This document shows positions 1 to 6,283 of a DNA stretch of 6,283 bases, in pieces (position 1 is the first letter of the stretch; every line of letters starts with the position of its first letter). A model generated the notes under the pieces. It saw nothing but the letters and a program-made list of their open reading frames with translations, was not told where the DNA came from and made no database searches. The DNA comes from JBGPYB01 sp041493035 (GTDB taxonomy: Bacteria; Acidobacteriota; Vicinamibacteria; Fen-336): the NCBI GenBank assembly GCA_041493035.1, contig JBGPYB010000217.1, positions 1-6,283 of the forward strand, written 5' to 3'. Position numbers and translations under genes: made by a program.

Positions 1-594
1 CTTATCTGGCATGAGATACCGGTTGTTGAGCGTCACAACTTCTGGCTCCGGAAGGAACCCAACAGACGGCGGAGCCACTACGGACAGCACCTTGTGTATC
101 TCCCCAAGGGACTCGAACCCGATCCCAAGGGGGATGTGGTTGATGTATGTCACTTCACATTGGTTAACCTCGGGGGTTTCGATACCGGCGTTGACCAGAA
201 AGTCACAAAAACGGCGCCAATCGACCTCGAAGCGCGGCTTCAGGTACTCGTACTCGGGATACGCCTCCTGCCCCGTCACCTTACGCCAGTTGCGCACAAA
301 GCGATCCCGCTGGACTTGGATGAGCTGGCTCCGTGACGAGTCGATGAACCAGCACCGGGCCTCGGGATCCTGCAACAGCATCACCCTCACCGCATCCGGC
401 GAGAGCATCCCCGTCCCGAATTCCTCAAACTGGGGGCCGAGCGGCGGTTTCGTCTCTTGATGCGGGTAGTCGCCCCGGATGTCTGCCCAAAACAGCCCGA
501 AGTGAGGCAACGAGAACGAAGCCAGGGGGGCGAATTGAACGCCGAGCAGCGTCTCAACGACCGGCGGATTCCCGAACTTCGGGGTGGGGTTCAC
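1..594 (-). CDS. TIGR04255 family protein, N-terminal part (runs off left edge)
   Basis: The reading frame is open from the left edge to a stop at 682-684. Family features, counted from the chosen start, are an N-terminal NPPVVETLLGVQF at about 9-21, HFGLFW at about 31-36, QVQRDRFVRNWRK at about 93-105 and NQCEVTYINHI at about 144-154. This order is what I know of TIGR04255, a sporadically distributed bacterial family of unknown function, usually about 250-280 residues; roughly the last quarter is therefore missing here. There is no in-frame ATG near the N-terminus. I chose GTG at 592-594 because it starts about ten residues before the conserved PPVVE, as relatives do, and AGGAGG lies 13 bases upstream, which is somewhat long. 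GTG at 631-633 or 649-651 are alternatives without a ribosome site. No signal peptide or membrane segment is seen, so it is probably cytoplasmic. It lies 206 bases downstream of the HEPN-like gene on the same strand. Family assignment is fairly sure; function is unknown. Confidence 0.8.
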   Translation of the reverse strand, partial: MNPTPKFGNPPVVETLLGVQFAPLASFSLPHFGLFWADIRGDYPHQETKPPLGPQFEEFGTGMLSPDAVRVMLLQDPEARCWFIDSSRSQLIQVQRDRFVRNWRKVTGQEAYPEYEYLKPRFEVDWRRFCDFLVNAGIETPEVNQCEVTYINHIPLGIGFESLGEIHKVLSVVAPPSVGFLPEPEVVTLNNRYLMPDK

Positions 595-800
595 CGCTGC
601 GACAAGACCTCCTGGGTTGCCATGGTGGACCACGGCCGGATCTAGACCCACGAGATTGCGCCCAGGTTCACGGCTGGGACTCTAGCATCCGGTCGCGCGA
701 TCCGTCAATTGGACCAAGGCCGCGCGGCCACGTGCACAGCTCGTTTCCACTCTCTCATGACCCGCTAGACCACGTCCAGTTTAGACACCGCGCCGGCTGG
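595..800. other. Intergenic gap between the HEPN-like gene and the TIGR04255 gene
   Basis: This 206-base stretch has no convincing gene. It holds the putative minus-strand promoter at 679-708, an AGGAGG on the minus strand just upstream of the TIGR04255 start, and a perfect 12-base palindrome GGCCGCGCGGCC at 718-729. No T-tract follows the palindrome on either strand, so it is not an obvious intrinsic terminator. The presence of a promoter suggests the TIGR04255 gene can be transcribed independently of the gene upstream. Confidence 0.5.
679..708 (-). promoter_or_regulatory. Putative sigma70-like promoter for the TIGR04255 gene
   Basis: On the minus strand TTGACG (703-708) is followed after 18 bases by TAGAGT (679-684). 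The -35 box matches five of six consensus bases and the -10 box four of six. The predicted start near 672 would give a leader of about 78 bases to the GTG at 594. This is a sequence match only; such boxes also occur by chance, although less often in GC-rich DNA. Confidence 0.35.
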
Positions 801-1880
801 CTAGGACCTCGGCCTCGCGCGGCCGAAAACCCTGGTCCACCACGAGTCCATCGAGTCTCGGGAGTCAGAAGGTGGCGCGAGGAAGCCTACTTGGTCTGCG
901 AATGGCTCGAACGCTTCGATCGCGGCAAGGTCGTCGCGCGTCAGGGCCATACGTTCCAGCGCCCTGCAGGAGGCAGCTGACCAGGATCGGGAACGCGATC
1001 GCGGCCAGCATCAGATGCTCGATCGGATTCCAGGCCATCGGCTGGCGCGTCTCGAGCCGCCCGTGCGAGAAGTCGCCACGGACCCGATAGAACTCCCTGA
1101 GCCACTCGAGCCGAACGGGCGCGTCGGGATCCCTCCACAGGTCGATCCGGCGCCGCGCGTCCCGCGCCAGCAGCGGCCTCGACGGCACCATTGCCTGGGC
1201 GAACCTTCTCGCGACGTCGTCGTAGTGCGACTCGGCGTCGAGTAGGCGCTCGAAAGCGCTGCACAGGAGTCCCCACTCCACCTGGCACTGAAAGGCATCG
1301 CTGTCCGTATTGCCCTGGTTGAAGCACGAGAGCGCGTGCTGCCAGCGGCCCCACTCTGGACCGCCACGCCTGGCGAACGCCACGAGAGCGTCGAGCAGGC
1401 GTCGGTCGAGCGCCACAAGCCTCACCGGGCTGACGTGCGTCGGCACATTCATCACGACCGAGTCCAGCGCCAGGCGCTCCACGTTTGGCCCTCGCGTCGC
1501 CGCGGGCGGATGGTGACGAAGTCGTCGTCCTTGAACCGCTGCATGTAGAGAAGGAAGACGTCGCTATTACACGGCGCCTCCGGCGTGAAGAACTTGCGCC
1601 CGGCCAGGCCCACGAAGGAGGCGAGCTGAACCCACTCGTAGGCGCGCTCGATCTCCTCCGACGCCAGGTCCGCGCCAAAGGGCGTGTCCGCGTAGCGGAC
1701 GACGGCCGCGTGGTCCACCGGGCGACCCTCGATGTCCCGGTAGGTGCCGAATACGCGGGCCAGACACCGCTGCACGTCTTCATCGACGTCCTCGATCCGC
1801 CCGCGGTAGGGGGTGATCGTGACGTCGCCGACTTGGTATTCCCGGTCGATGCGGCACCAGGGCATGATCGGGAGCACCAT
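801..1880 (-). pseudogene. HEPN-like protein gene with two compensating frameshifts
   Basis: Three reading-frame segments join into one plausible protein of about 359 residues. The first runs from ATG 1880 (MVLPIMPWCRIDREYQVGD) in one frame to about 1490. The second, from about 1490 to 965, needs one base restored in GGGCC (1487-1491). The third returns to the first frame if one base of the CCC at 962-964 is removed; it reads ALERMALTRDDLAAIEAFEP and ends at TAG 801-803. The two shifts cancel, so the total length is a multiple of three. The middle part contains YRVRGDFSHGR, with R and H at about residues 268 and 273, an R-x4-H pattern typical of HEPN RNase folds, followed by a hydrophobic helix (HLMLAAIAFPILVSCLLQ). 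I do not recognise the N-terminal half. An in-frame stop at 1899-1901 precedes the first ATG; the ribosome site is weak. It is either a recent pseudogene or an intact gene with two sequencing errors. The HEPN call is inference. Confidence 0.6.
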
Positions 1881-1935
1881 TCGAGTTCTCGCCTCGTCCT
1901 ATCTGGACTCGATCCCGGACCAGACGCTCATGGCA

Positions 1936-1986
1936 CTACTCTTTCCCACCAGCTCTACCGCGCGGGGCCTCGGTGGCGGCGGTCAT
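1936..1986 (-). other. 16-residue open frame overlapping an upstream stop
   Basis: ATG at 1984-1986 is preceded by GAGGAGG (4 bases of spacing) and encodes MTAATEAPRGRAGGKE before TAG 1936-1938. Its start overlaps the TGA of the fragment at 1983-2045 in an ATGA arrangement typical of translationally coupled operon genes. It is too short to identify and may be debris, a leader peptide, or chance. Confidence 0.2.
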
Positions 1987-2045
1987 GAGCCCTCCTCGAG
2001 ACGGCGTCGCAACTCGTCGAAGGCCCCGTCAGCGATACGGGGGAT
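1983..2045 (-). pseudogene. Possible C-terminal remnant of a lost gene
   Basis: A 20-codon frame follows a TAA at 2046-2048, has no start codon, and ends IADGAFDELRRRLEEGS before TGA 1983-1985. The helical, charged sequence resembles a protein C-terminus, and the stop overlaps a start with a good ribosome site. This fits the tail of an operon gene whose 5' part was lost at the tRNA-Leu boundary. The evidence is composition and context only. The rest of 1881-2109 shows nothing further that I can support. Confidence 0.2.
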
Positions 2046-2109
2046 TTACGGGGCGCGGAGCAACGCGCGAAGTAACACGCGCAGGAGATTCACGCGGTTA
2101 CGAAACGCG

Positions 2110-2196
2110 TGGTGCCGAAGGTGGGAGTCGAACCCACACGCCCTCACGGGTACACGATTTTGAGTCGTGCGCGTCTGCCAGTTCCGCCACTTCGGC
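2110..2196 (-). tRNA. tRNA-Leu (anticodon CAA)
   Basis: An 87-base class II tRNA including an encoded CCA (2110-2112). The acceptor stem GCCGAAG (2190-2196) pairs perfectly with CTTCGGC (2114-2120), and the discriminator is A. The anticodon stem CACGA/TCGTG encloses the loop CTCAAAA with anticodon CAA at 2160-2162, reading UUG codons. A long variable region with a CCC/GGG stem and the T arm GTGGG-TTCGACT-CCCAC complete the fold. All stems pair, so it should be functional. Its 3' end faces the left accessory segment. Confidence 0.96.
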
Positions 2197-2208
2197 GTCG
2201 CCCACCAT

Positions 2209-2236
2209 AGCATACCTGATCTCGGCCCTGAGCCAA
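2209..2236 (-). promoter_or_regulatory. Putative promoter of tRNA-Leu
   Basis: On the minus strand TTGGCT (2231-2236) is separated by 16 bases from TATGCT (2209-2214). Each box matches four of six consensus bases. Transcription would start about 6 bases before the mature tRNA 5' end at 2196, which fits tRNA gene layout. The position supports the call more than the box scores do. Confidence 0.45.
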
Positions 2237-2262
2237 GGGGGCCGCGCAAGTAGCAGCCAACC

Positions 2263-2291
2263 TTGACAACTTTACAAGCGGACGGTACTCT
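2263..2291 (+). promoter_or_regulatory. Putative promoter of tRNA-Ala
   Basis: A perfect -35 box TTGACA (2263-2268) is followed after 17 bases by TACTCT (2286-2291), a weak -10 box with three of six matches. The mature tRNA begins 12 bases after the -10 box, so a short 5' leader is expected. The perfect -35 box, ideal spacing and position together make this the likely promoter. Confidence 0.55.
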
Positions 2292-2302
2292 CGGTGAGGC
2301 GT

Positions 2303-2378
2303 GGGGCTGTAGCTCAGTTGGGAGAGCACAAGGCTGGCAGTCTTGGGGTCAGGGGTTCGAGCCCCCTCAGCTCCACCA
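2303..2378 (+). tRNA. tRNA-Ala (anticodon GGC)
   Basis: A canonical 76-base tRNA including an encoded CCA (2376-2378). The acceptor stem GGGGCTG pairs with CAGCTCC with one G-U. The D stem is GCTC/GAGC, the anticodon stem CAAGG/TCTTG has one G-U, and the loop CTGGCAG carries anticodon GGC at 2336-2338, reading GCC and GCU-type alanine codons. The T arm is AGGGG-TTCGAGC-CCCCT. It lies between a promoter and a strong terminator, so it is a single-gene transcription unit. Its 3' end faces the methylase/ATPase operon. Confidence 0.97.
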
Positions 2379-2396
2379 ACTTATCAGGCAGGTGCA

Positions 2397-2444
2397 CACG
2401 AGGCAGGCGGTAGCAACGCAACACCGCCTGCCTCGTGGTCTTTT
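2397..2444 (+). terminator. Intrinsic terminator after tRNA-Ala
   Basis: A perfect 15-bp inverted repeat, CACGAGGCAGGCGGT (2397-2411) against its complement (2423-2437), encloses an 11-base loop and is followed by GTCTTTT ending at 2444. The GC-rich stem and T-tract fit a rho-independent terminator for the tRNA-Ala transcript, 18 bases past its CCA. No T-run follows on the minus strand, so it does not look like an intrinsic terminator for the convergent DUF499 operon. Confidence 0.85.
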
Positions 2445-2487
2445 CCACCAACGACCTCACGGAAGTGTCCGAGCGAGTGAGAAGCCG

Positions 2488-5400
2488 CTACCGAAGTTCC
2501 AGCTCCGCCCGGATCGCGCGCAAGATCTCGTTGATCTTCGCGACCACATCGCTCGACGGGCGGTTAGCACCGCCCAACTCCACCCGGAGAGCGAACTTCA
2601 GCTCGAGGCCGATGGCGAGCTTTGCCAGTTCTCCCATTTGATCTGCAAGGTCCTGGATCTCGTTGGGCCGGAGCTCGGACTCGGCCATCAGCGTTCCCTT
2701 TGGGGGCGGTGGGGTAGCCAGGGGCGCTTCCTTCGACTGACGCAGCTTGACCGCCTGCGCGCCGACGAAGCTTGAGGGCCATGGAGCCGAGTCCAGCGTC
2801 AGCTCGAGAATCCTGACGCGTAACGCTCCATCCAGCGCGTCCCGTATGGTCACCCATGGCAGGTTCCTGCCAGCTCGCTTGGATAGCGCGACGGCCAACG
2901 AGAGGGCGGTAGTCGCGTCGCCTGCCCACGCGTCGGGCAGCGCAGTGGGCAGGAGATCGGTCGGAGACATGGGACCAGGCGGCGCATGCAGCTCGGCATC
3001 GTCGGTCAAGAGACCGGGCGGAATCTCCTCGGCCAGGAGGCTAGCCGGACCGGAGGTGAGCCAGAGCTTGCCCGTATCGACAGCGGCACGAATCGCCGTA
3101 TCGACCACCGAAGCTTCTGCCCCTGGGATGACCCGGGGCTCCTCGTAACCGTCTTTCTTGACCTGGACGACGTGGCCACCGGAGAAGTAAGTCCGCAGCG
3201 CGCCAGCCGATAACTCGGCGCGCTGCCACAGCCCTGGGAGCGCGCCCGGAATCAGCAGCGCGGGCTCGAGCGAGGCAAGGTGTGCGGTCTCGGGCAAGAC
3301 CGCTTCGAGGCCCGCATCCCGAAGTGCGGGATCATCCGGGGTCTCGCGCCAGAACGTGCGCACCGACCGGTCCGGACGGGTGAGACGCAGCACGAGTGAC
3401 CCGTCGAGGCATCCGCCGACGAGGGTGTCCAGAATCGCTCGCGCGTTGAGCATCTTCGGCAGATGGGGGAACTGAGCGAAGGCGCCCACGAGGTCTCGGA
3501 CGCGCCGGGACGTCTCCCCGCCCCGCCAGAGGTCGTAGGGACCGCCGGGCAACAGGGCTTCGGCACTGATCGCGGTATCCTGGATGCGCGCCCGCTTGTC
3601 GGCCTTGATGGCGACGAAGAGCGCCTCGCTCCCCACCGCAACCTTGAACGCCTGAACCTCGTTCTTCTCCGACACGGTGACCGCGAGGCAGTAGGCTTGC
3701 TGGACGGCCTCCGGGATCTTCTTCCGGGCCCCTTCAAGGGCGACCGTCAGCATGGCTTCGCGGATCGGATCCAACTCCTTGTCCCGGAGCTGGTGGCGCA
3801 CTTCCTCCCAGCCGAGATGTTCCTTGATGCGCGACCTCGCCGCATCGAGGCCATCCCGTGAGGGGACGGCAAGCACGACGGCGTTGCGATACACGCGGGG
3901 CCGGTCAGCTCCCGTGGTCTCGTCGAGGAAACGGCGCGCTTCGGGGCTGGGTTTGCCTGGGTCCGAGGCGGCCTTCGGGCCAAGCACCGCATAGTGAAAC
4001 TCCACGTTGTCCTCGATGTCGCTGGGCCTGGGGGGGAGGTTGTGGACCCGCGCCCCGGCGGCCGCGGCCGCGGCGGTAAGGCTCTTCGTCCGCTGGATGT
4101 CGTCCAGCAACCGGCTGTCCACCACCTCCTGAGCAACGCGGAGGCAGGCCTCGTGATGCATCTGGGTGAGATTGGGCGTGGGCCCAAGGCGCCATATCTT
4201 CGGGAGCTGGCGCCGGCCGTCCGAACCTGGGGCTGCCTCGCTCACCGCCGCCTCGTCCAGGTACCACGAAGCGTCGATCCAGCGCAGCAGGCCCTTCTCC
4301 AGCTCGATCCGGTCGGGCCGGCTATGGCCGAGGAGCACTAGCAGCTCCCGCGTCATAGCCTTCTGCCCGATGGGCTGAGAATGCAAGAACGTGGCGACCA
4401 CCGCCTGCTCCACCTCACGGAAGCGGAGCCCTGGGGCCTGGCTCTGGACCTCCTGCGCCTTGGTCAGCTCTCCGTCCAGGATAGCCGACCAGTCGTACTT
4501 CTTGCCGTCGTACTCCTCCATCGAGGCCGTAGTAGTCAGCTCGCGAGCGGCCTCGGACAGCGTGGCCTTGCCCGACTCTCCGAGGAACACATTGGCCGTC
4601 ACAAGGGGGCACTCATCCCACCGCTCAGAGTCGCGAAGCGCGAGCGCGAATGTCCGCAGCACCCCGCGTGTCCGTTGGAACCCTTCGAGGCTGGTCCACT
4701 TGCCGTAAAGAACCTCGGTCAGGTCCGGGTGAAAGGGATAGCTACGGAGGTAGCGCTCCTCGGCCACCGCGCCGTCCTTCCGCGTCTGATCGTCCAGCTC
4801 TCCGATGCCCTTGAGGGCGGCCACCACGTGGGGCCGGAAGGCCTCCCGGTCTCGAATCGACTCGGTCTTGAAGAACCGCCGCCTCAGCACTTCGGCTATG
4901 TCTTCCTTCACCACGGGCTGGACGCCTTCCTCCCGCTCGCGGCGGAAGATGGCATAGAGCTCTTGAGCGATCTCCTTGCCGAGGGCGTCGCTCTTACGCG
5001 GATCGGTCGCCAGTAGCGAGGCCACCACGGCGCATGTACTCACGCCAGTGGCGGCCTGAGTGAGGCACTGGAAGAAATCCTGCACGCGGTGGCGCCAGAC
5101 CGGATCCGACCCGATCTTCGTCCGCGCCCACATGAGAACCTCATCGATCAGCACCAGGGTGGCCAGTCCGTCTCGCGCGGGTAGCCGGAGGAGATCGCCC
5201 ATCACGTTGACGAAAGGCGGCTCTTCCCGCTCGGTATCCCCCTTCACACCCAGCGTCACCAGTCCGTCGCGACCACCAAGAGCCCACGCCAGCACTGACC
5301 ACGGGTAGCGGAAGCGGCCCCGGCTTCCGTCCGGGGCCTGGACGTCCATCCCCGTGACCGGGTCGAGCTGATCGAAAGACAGCACTGCCACCCGTGCCTT

Positions 5401-5778
5401 GGCCGGCGTCATCCCGATGTGCTGGACGAACTCCTGGACAGCCGGCATGTCCGGGAGCGAGGCGGGGTCGCGGACCAAGTGAAACAGCGTGATGAGCGCG
5501 TGGGTCTTTCCGCCTCCATAGGTCAGCTCGAGCTGGCGAACAGCCTTGTCATTCCGGCCGGCCAGGCGGAGCACCACGTCCTTGGCCAGCTCGCGCAGAT
5601 TGAAGGTGGGGTAGGTAAGCGCGAAGAACTCCCGCGGATCCTGGTACACCGGGCGGGCCGTACCCACCGACACGGCATGAAGGTCGGCGGCGAAGGCCGC
5701 AAGCGATAGCTCACCCGACCGCACATCGTCCCGCAGGCCGACTACCTTGTGCCATGGCTTCCACGCCAGCTTCGCCAT
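2488..5778 (-). CDS. DUF499 family AAA-type ATPase (COG1483)
   Basis: A complete 1096-residue protein. The N-terminus (MAKLAWKPWHKVVGLRDDVR; YQDPREFFALTYPTFNLREL at 45-64) is the conserved DUF499 entry. The P-loop YGGGKTH is at about 87-93, with Walker B LVLIDE at 208-213. YPFHPDL (347-353) and FQRTRGVLR (367-375) follow, the latter with candidate arginine-finger residues. The first Gly of the textbook Walker A is Leu85, which I believe is usual in this family. A helical region at about 455-535 may be a winged helix; the long C-terminal half is of unknown role, and the last ~65 residues (from MAESELRPNEIQDLADQMGE) look helical. The length is normal for the family. It starts at ATG 5776-5778 with AGGAGG 5 bases upstream, 16 bases after the DUF1156 stop. 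DUF499 ATPases commonly accompany DUF1156 methylases in predicted phage-defence loci; an ATP-driven role on DNA with the methylase is inferred. No membrane segments are apparent. The gene appears intact. Confidence 0.92.
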   Translation of the reverse strand: MAKLAWKPWHKVVGLRDDVRSGELSLAAFAADLHAVSVGTARPVYQDPREFFALTYPTFNLRELAKDVVLRLAGRNDKAVRQLELTYGGGKTHALITLFHLVRDPASLPDMPAVQEFVQHIGMTPAKARVAVLSFDQLDPVTGMDVQAPDGSRGRFRYPWSVLAWALGGRDGLVTLGVKGDTEREEPPFVNVMGDLLRLPARDGLATLVLIDEVLMWARTKIGSDPVWRHRVQDFFQCLTQAATGVSTCAVVASLLATDPRKSDALGKEIAQELYAIFRREREEGVQPVVKEDIAEVLRRRFFKTESIRDREAFRPHVVAALKGIGELDDQTRKDGAVAEERYLRSYPFHPDLTEVLYGKWTSLEGFQRTRGVLRTFALALRDSERWDECPLVTANVFLGESGKATLSEAARELTTTASMEEYDGKKYDWSAILDGELTKAQEVQSQAPGLRFREVEQAVVATFLHSQPIGQKAMTRELLVLLGHSRPDRIELEKGLLRWIDASWYLDEAAVSEAAPGSDGRRQLPKIWRLGPTPNLTQMHHEACLRVAQEVVDSRLLDDIQRTKSLTAAAAAAGARVHNLPPRPSDIEDNVEFHYAVLGPKAASDPGKPSPEARRFLDETTGADRPRVYRNAVVLAVPSRDGLDAARSRIKEHLGWEEVRHQLRDKELDPIREAMLTVALEGARKKIPEAVQQAYCLAVTVSEKNEVQAFKVAVGSEALFVAIKADKRARIQDTAISAEALLPGGPYDLWRGGETSRRVRDLVGAFAQFPHLPKMLNARAILDTLVGGCLDGSLVLRLTRPDRSVRTFWRETPDDPALRDAGLEAVLPETAHLASLEPALLIPGALPGLWQRAELSAGALRTYFSGGHVVQVKKDGYEEPRVIPGAEASVVDTAIRAAVDTGKLWLTSGPASLLAEEIPPGLLTDDAELHAPPGPMSPTDLLPTALPDAWAGDATTALSLAVALSKRAGRNLPWVTIRDALDGALRVRILELTLDSAPWPSSFVGAQAVKLRQSKEAPLATPPPPKGTLMAESELRPNEIQDLADQMGELAKLAIGLELKFALRVELGGANRPSSDVVAKINEILRAIRAELELR

Positions 5779-5783
5779 TCTCC

Positions 5784-5789
5784 CCTCCT
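5784..5789 (-). promoter_or_regulatory. Ribosome binding site of the DUF499 gene
   Basis: AGGAGG on the minus strand, 5 bases before ATG 5776-5778 and inside the 16-base gap after the methylase stop. It fixes the start of the ATPase and shows that translation is initiated independently within a shared transcript. Confidence 0.8.
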
Positions 5790-5794
5790 CGCCT

Positions 5795-6283
5795 CTAGCC
5801 GTCCGCCGTGATGGGGACCTGCTTGTCCTCGCGCGCGGCGCCGCGGGCCGCCACGTGGTTGCTCAGGCTCTCGAGAAGCCCACGCTCGTCTGACCTCGGC
5901 TCAGCCAGCTCGATCAAGGCCTGAAGGAACTGTTGGAAGAGCGCGCTCCGCCTGAGCCCTTGCGCGTCGAGGTACTCGTCCACACTCGTCACATCACCCG
6001 CCTTCCAAAGATGCATGAGGCGGTGCACCTGGTCGATCAGAGGCGCCGGGCGACCTTCAGCATCGTAGCCCAGGCTGTTCCGAGCCCGGTGGGCCCAGGG
6101 TCTGAGCTTGAACTTACTACTAGTCCCCTCCCCGCTCACCTCACCCACCGCCTCCGCTTCCTCCAACTCTCTCTCCTCGTCCTCTTCCTCCGCGCCTGTC
6201 CCGCCGGTCCTGACCAGGACGTCGTGGCCATCCGCCAGATCTCGGTCCGATAACCCGCATGACATCGCGTAGAGGATGCATGC
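5795..6283 (-). CDS. DUF1156 adenine-specific DNA methylase, C-terminal end (runs off right edge)
   Basis: The frame is open through the right edge (ACILYAMSCGLSDRDLADGH and onward) to TAG 5795-5797, giving 163 codons of a larger gene. The internal ATG at 6263-6265 is not a likely start because the frame stays open and family-like upstream. A Glu/Asp-rich linker (EEEDEERELEEAEAVGEV) follows, then the conserved tail: LRPWAHRARNSLGYD, APLIDQVHRLMHLWKAGD, VDEYLDAQGLRRSALFQQF and LLESLSNHVAAR. This tail is what I know from the C-terminus of DUF1156 proteins (COG1743), large Zn-ribbon adenine-specific methylases. The catalytic motifs lie outside the window and cannot be checked. It is the upstream partner of the DUF499 ATPase in one operon, 16 bases apart. 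The expected role is DNA adenine methylation within a defence locus. The ending has a hydrophilic final ~12 residues. Confidence 0.85.
   Translation of the reverse strand, partial: ACILYAMSCGLSDRDLADGHDVLVRTGGTGAEEEDEERELEEAEAVGEVSGEGTSSKFKLRPWAHRARNSLGYDAEGRPAPLIDQVHRLMHLWKAGDVTSVDEYLDAQGLRRSALFQQFLQALIELAEPRSDERGLLESLSNHVAARGAAREDKQVPITADG

Noticed and set aside
11..460. Plus-strand open frame of 149 codons
   Set aside because: It is antisense to the TIGR04255 gene, which matches family motifs along its whole visible length.
718..729. Palindrome GGCCGCGCGGCC as operator or terminator
   Set aside because: It is short, lacks a T-tract, and such palindromes are expected by chance in GC-rich DNA.
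1485..1492. Programmed -1 ribosomal frameshift in the HEPN-like gene
   Set aside because: No classic X-XXY-YYZ slippery heptamer is present, and a second opposite shift would also be needed; a simple indel pair is the better explanation.
941..1783. Minus-strand open frame of 280 codons
   Set aside because: Its sequence is dominated by Arg, Ala, Ser and Pro, as expected for the third frame of a GC-rich gene, and it ignores the coherent reading found across the other two frames.
1485..1988. Plus-strand open frame of 167 codons
   Set aside because: It is antisense to the HEPN-like gene and to the small frames upstream, with no family features; the minus-strand reading is far more protein-like.
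2091..2111. CACGCG/CGCGTG hairpin as terminator of tRNA-Leu
   Set aside because: Only 6 bp, overlapping the encoded CCA, and not followed by a T-run on the minus strand.
4381..5016. Plus-strand open frame of 211 codons
   Set aside because: It lies antisense inside the DUF499 gene, whose minus-strand frame carries recognisable motifs throughout; it is a GC-rich shadow frame.
1..6283. CRISPR array, insertion sequence or transposase
   Set aside because: I saw no regularly spaced repeats, terminal inverted repeats or transposase-like frame in the window.

Overview
The window is a GC-rich bacterial segment. Both tRNA genes encode their CCA ends, there are AGGAGG ribosome sites and sigma70-like boxes, and all protein genes lie on the minus strand. 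No housekeeping protein gene is present, so I cannot name the lineage. The layout looks like two accessory segments on either side of a divergent tRNA pair.

Left segment (about 1-2109, minus strand). Positions 1-594 hold the N-terminal ~198 codons of a TIGR04255-family protein, a sporadically distributed family of unknown function; the gene runs off the left edge. Upstream, at 801-1880, is a ~359-residue gene that reads well only across two one-base frameshifts that cancel each other. Its C-terminal half carries an R-x4-H motif (RGDFSH), which suggests a HEPN-type RNase fold. Between this gene and the tRNAs are only tiny coupled reading frames, possibly gene debris.

Centre (2110-2444). tRNA-Leu(CAA) lies on the minus strand and tRNA-Ala(GGC) on the plus strand, transcribed divergently from a 106-base spacer with a promoter for each. 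tRNA-Ala ends in a strong 15-bp intrinsic terminator. The 3' ends of both tRNAs, the usual targets of integrases, face outward toward the two accessory segments.

Right segment (2488-6283, minus strand). An operon enters from the right edge. It contains the C-terminus of a DUF1156 adenine-specific DNA methylase (COG1743), then, 16 bases later and behind a strong ribosome site, a complete 1096-residue DUF499 AAA-type ATPase (COG1483). From family knowledge these two are recurrent partners in predicted phage-defence and DNA-modification loci, often with helicases or PLD nucleases that would lie outside this window.

Overall inference: a tRNA-anchored defence or genomic island with a recognised methylase/ATPase module on one side and a less understood HEPN-like plus TIGR04255 pair on the other. 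The most novel part is the left pair and its double frameshift.
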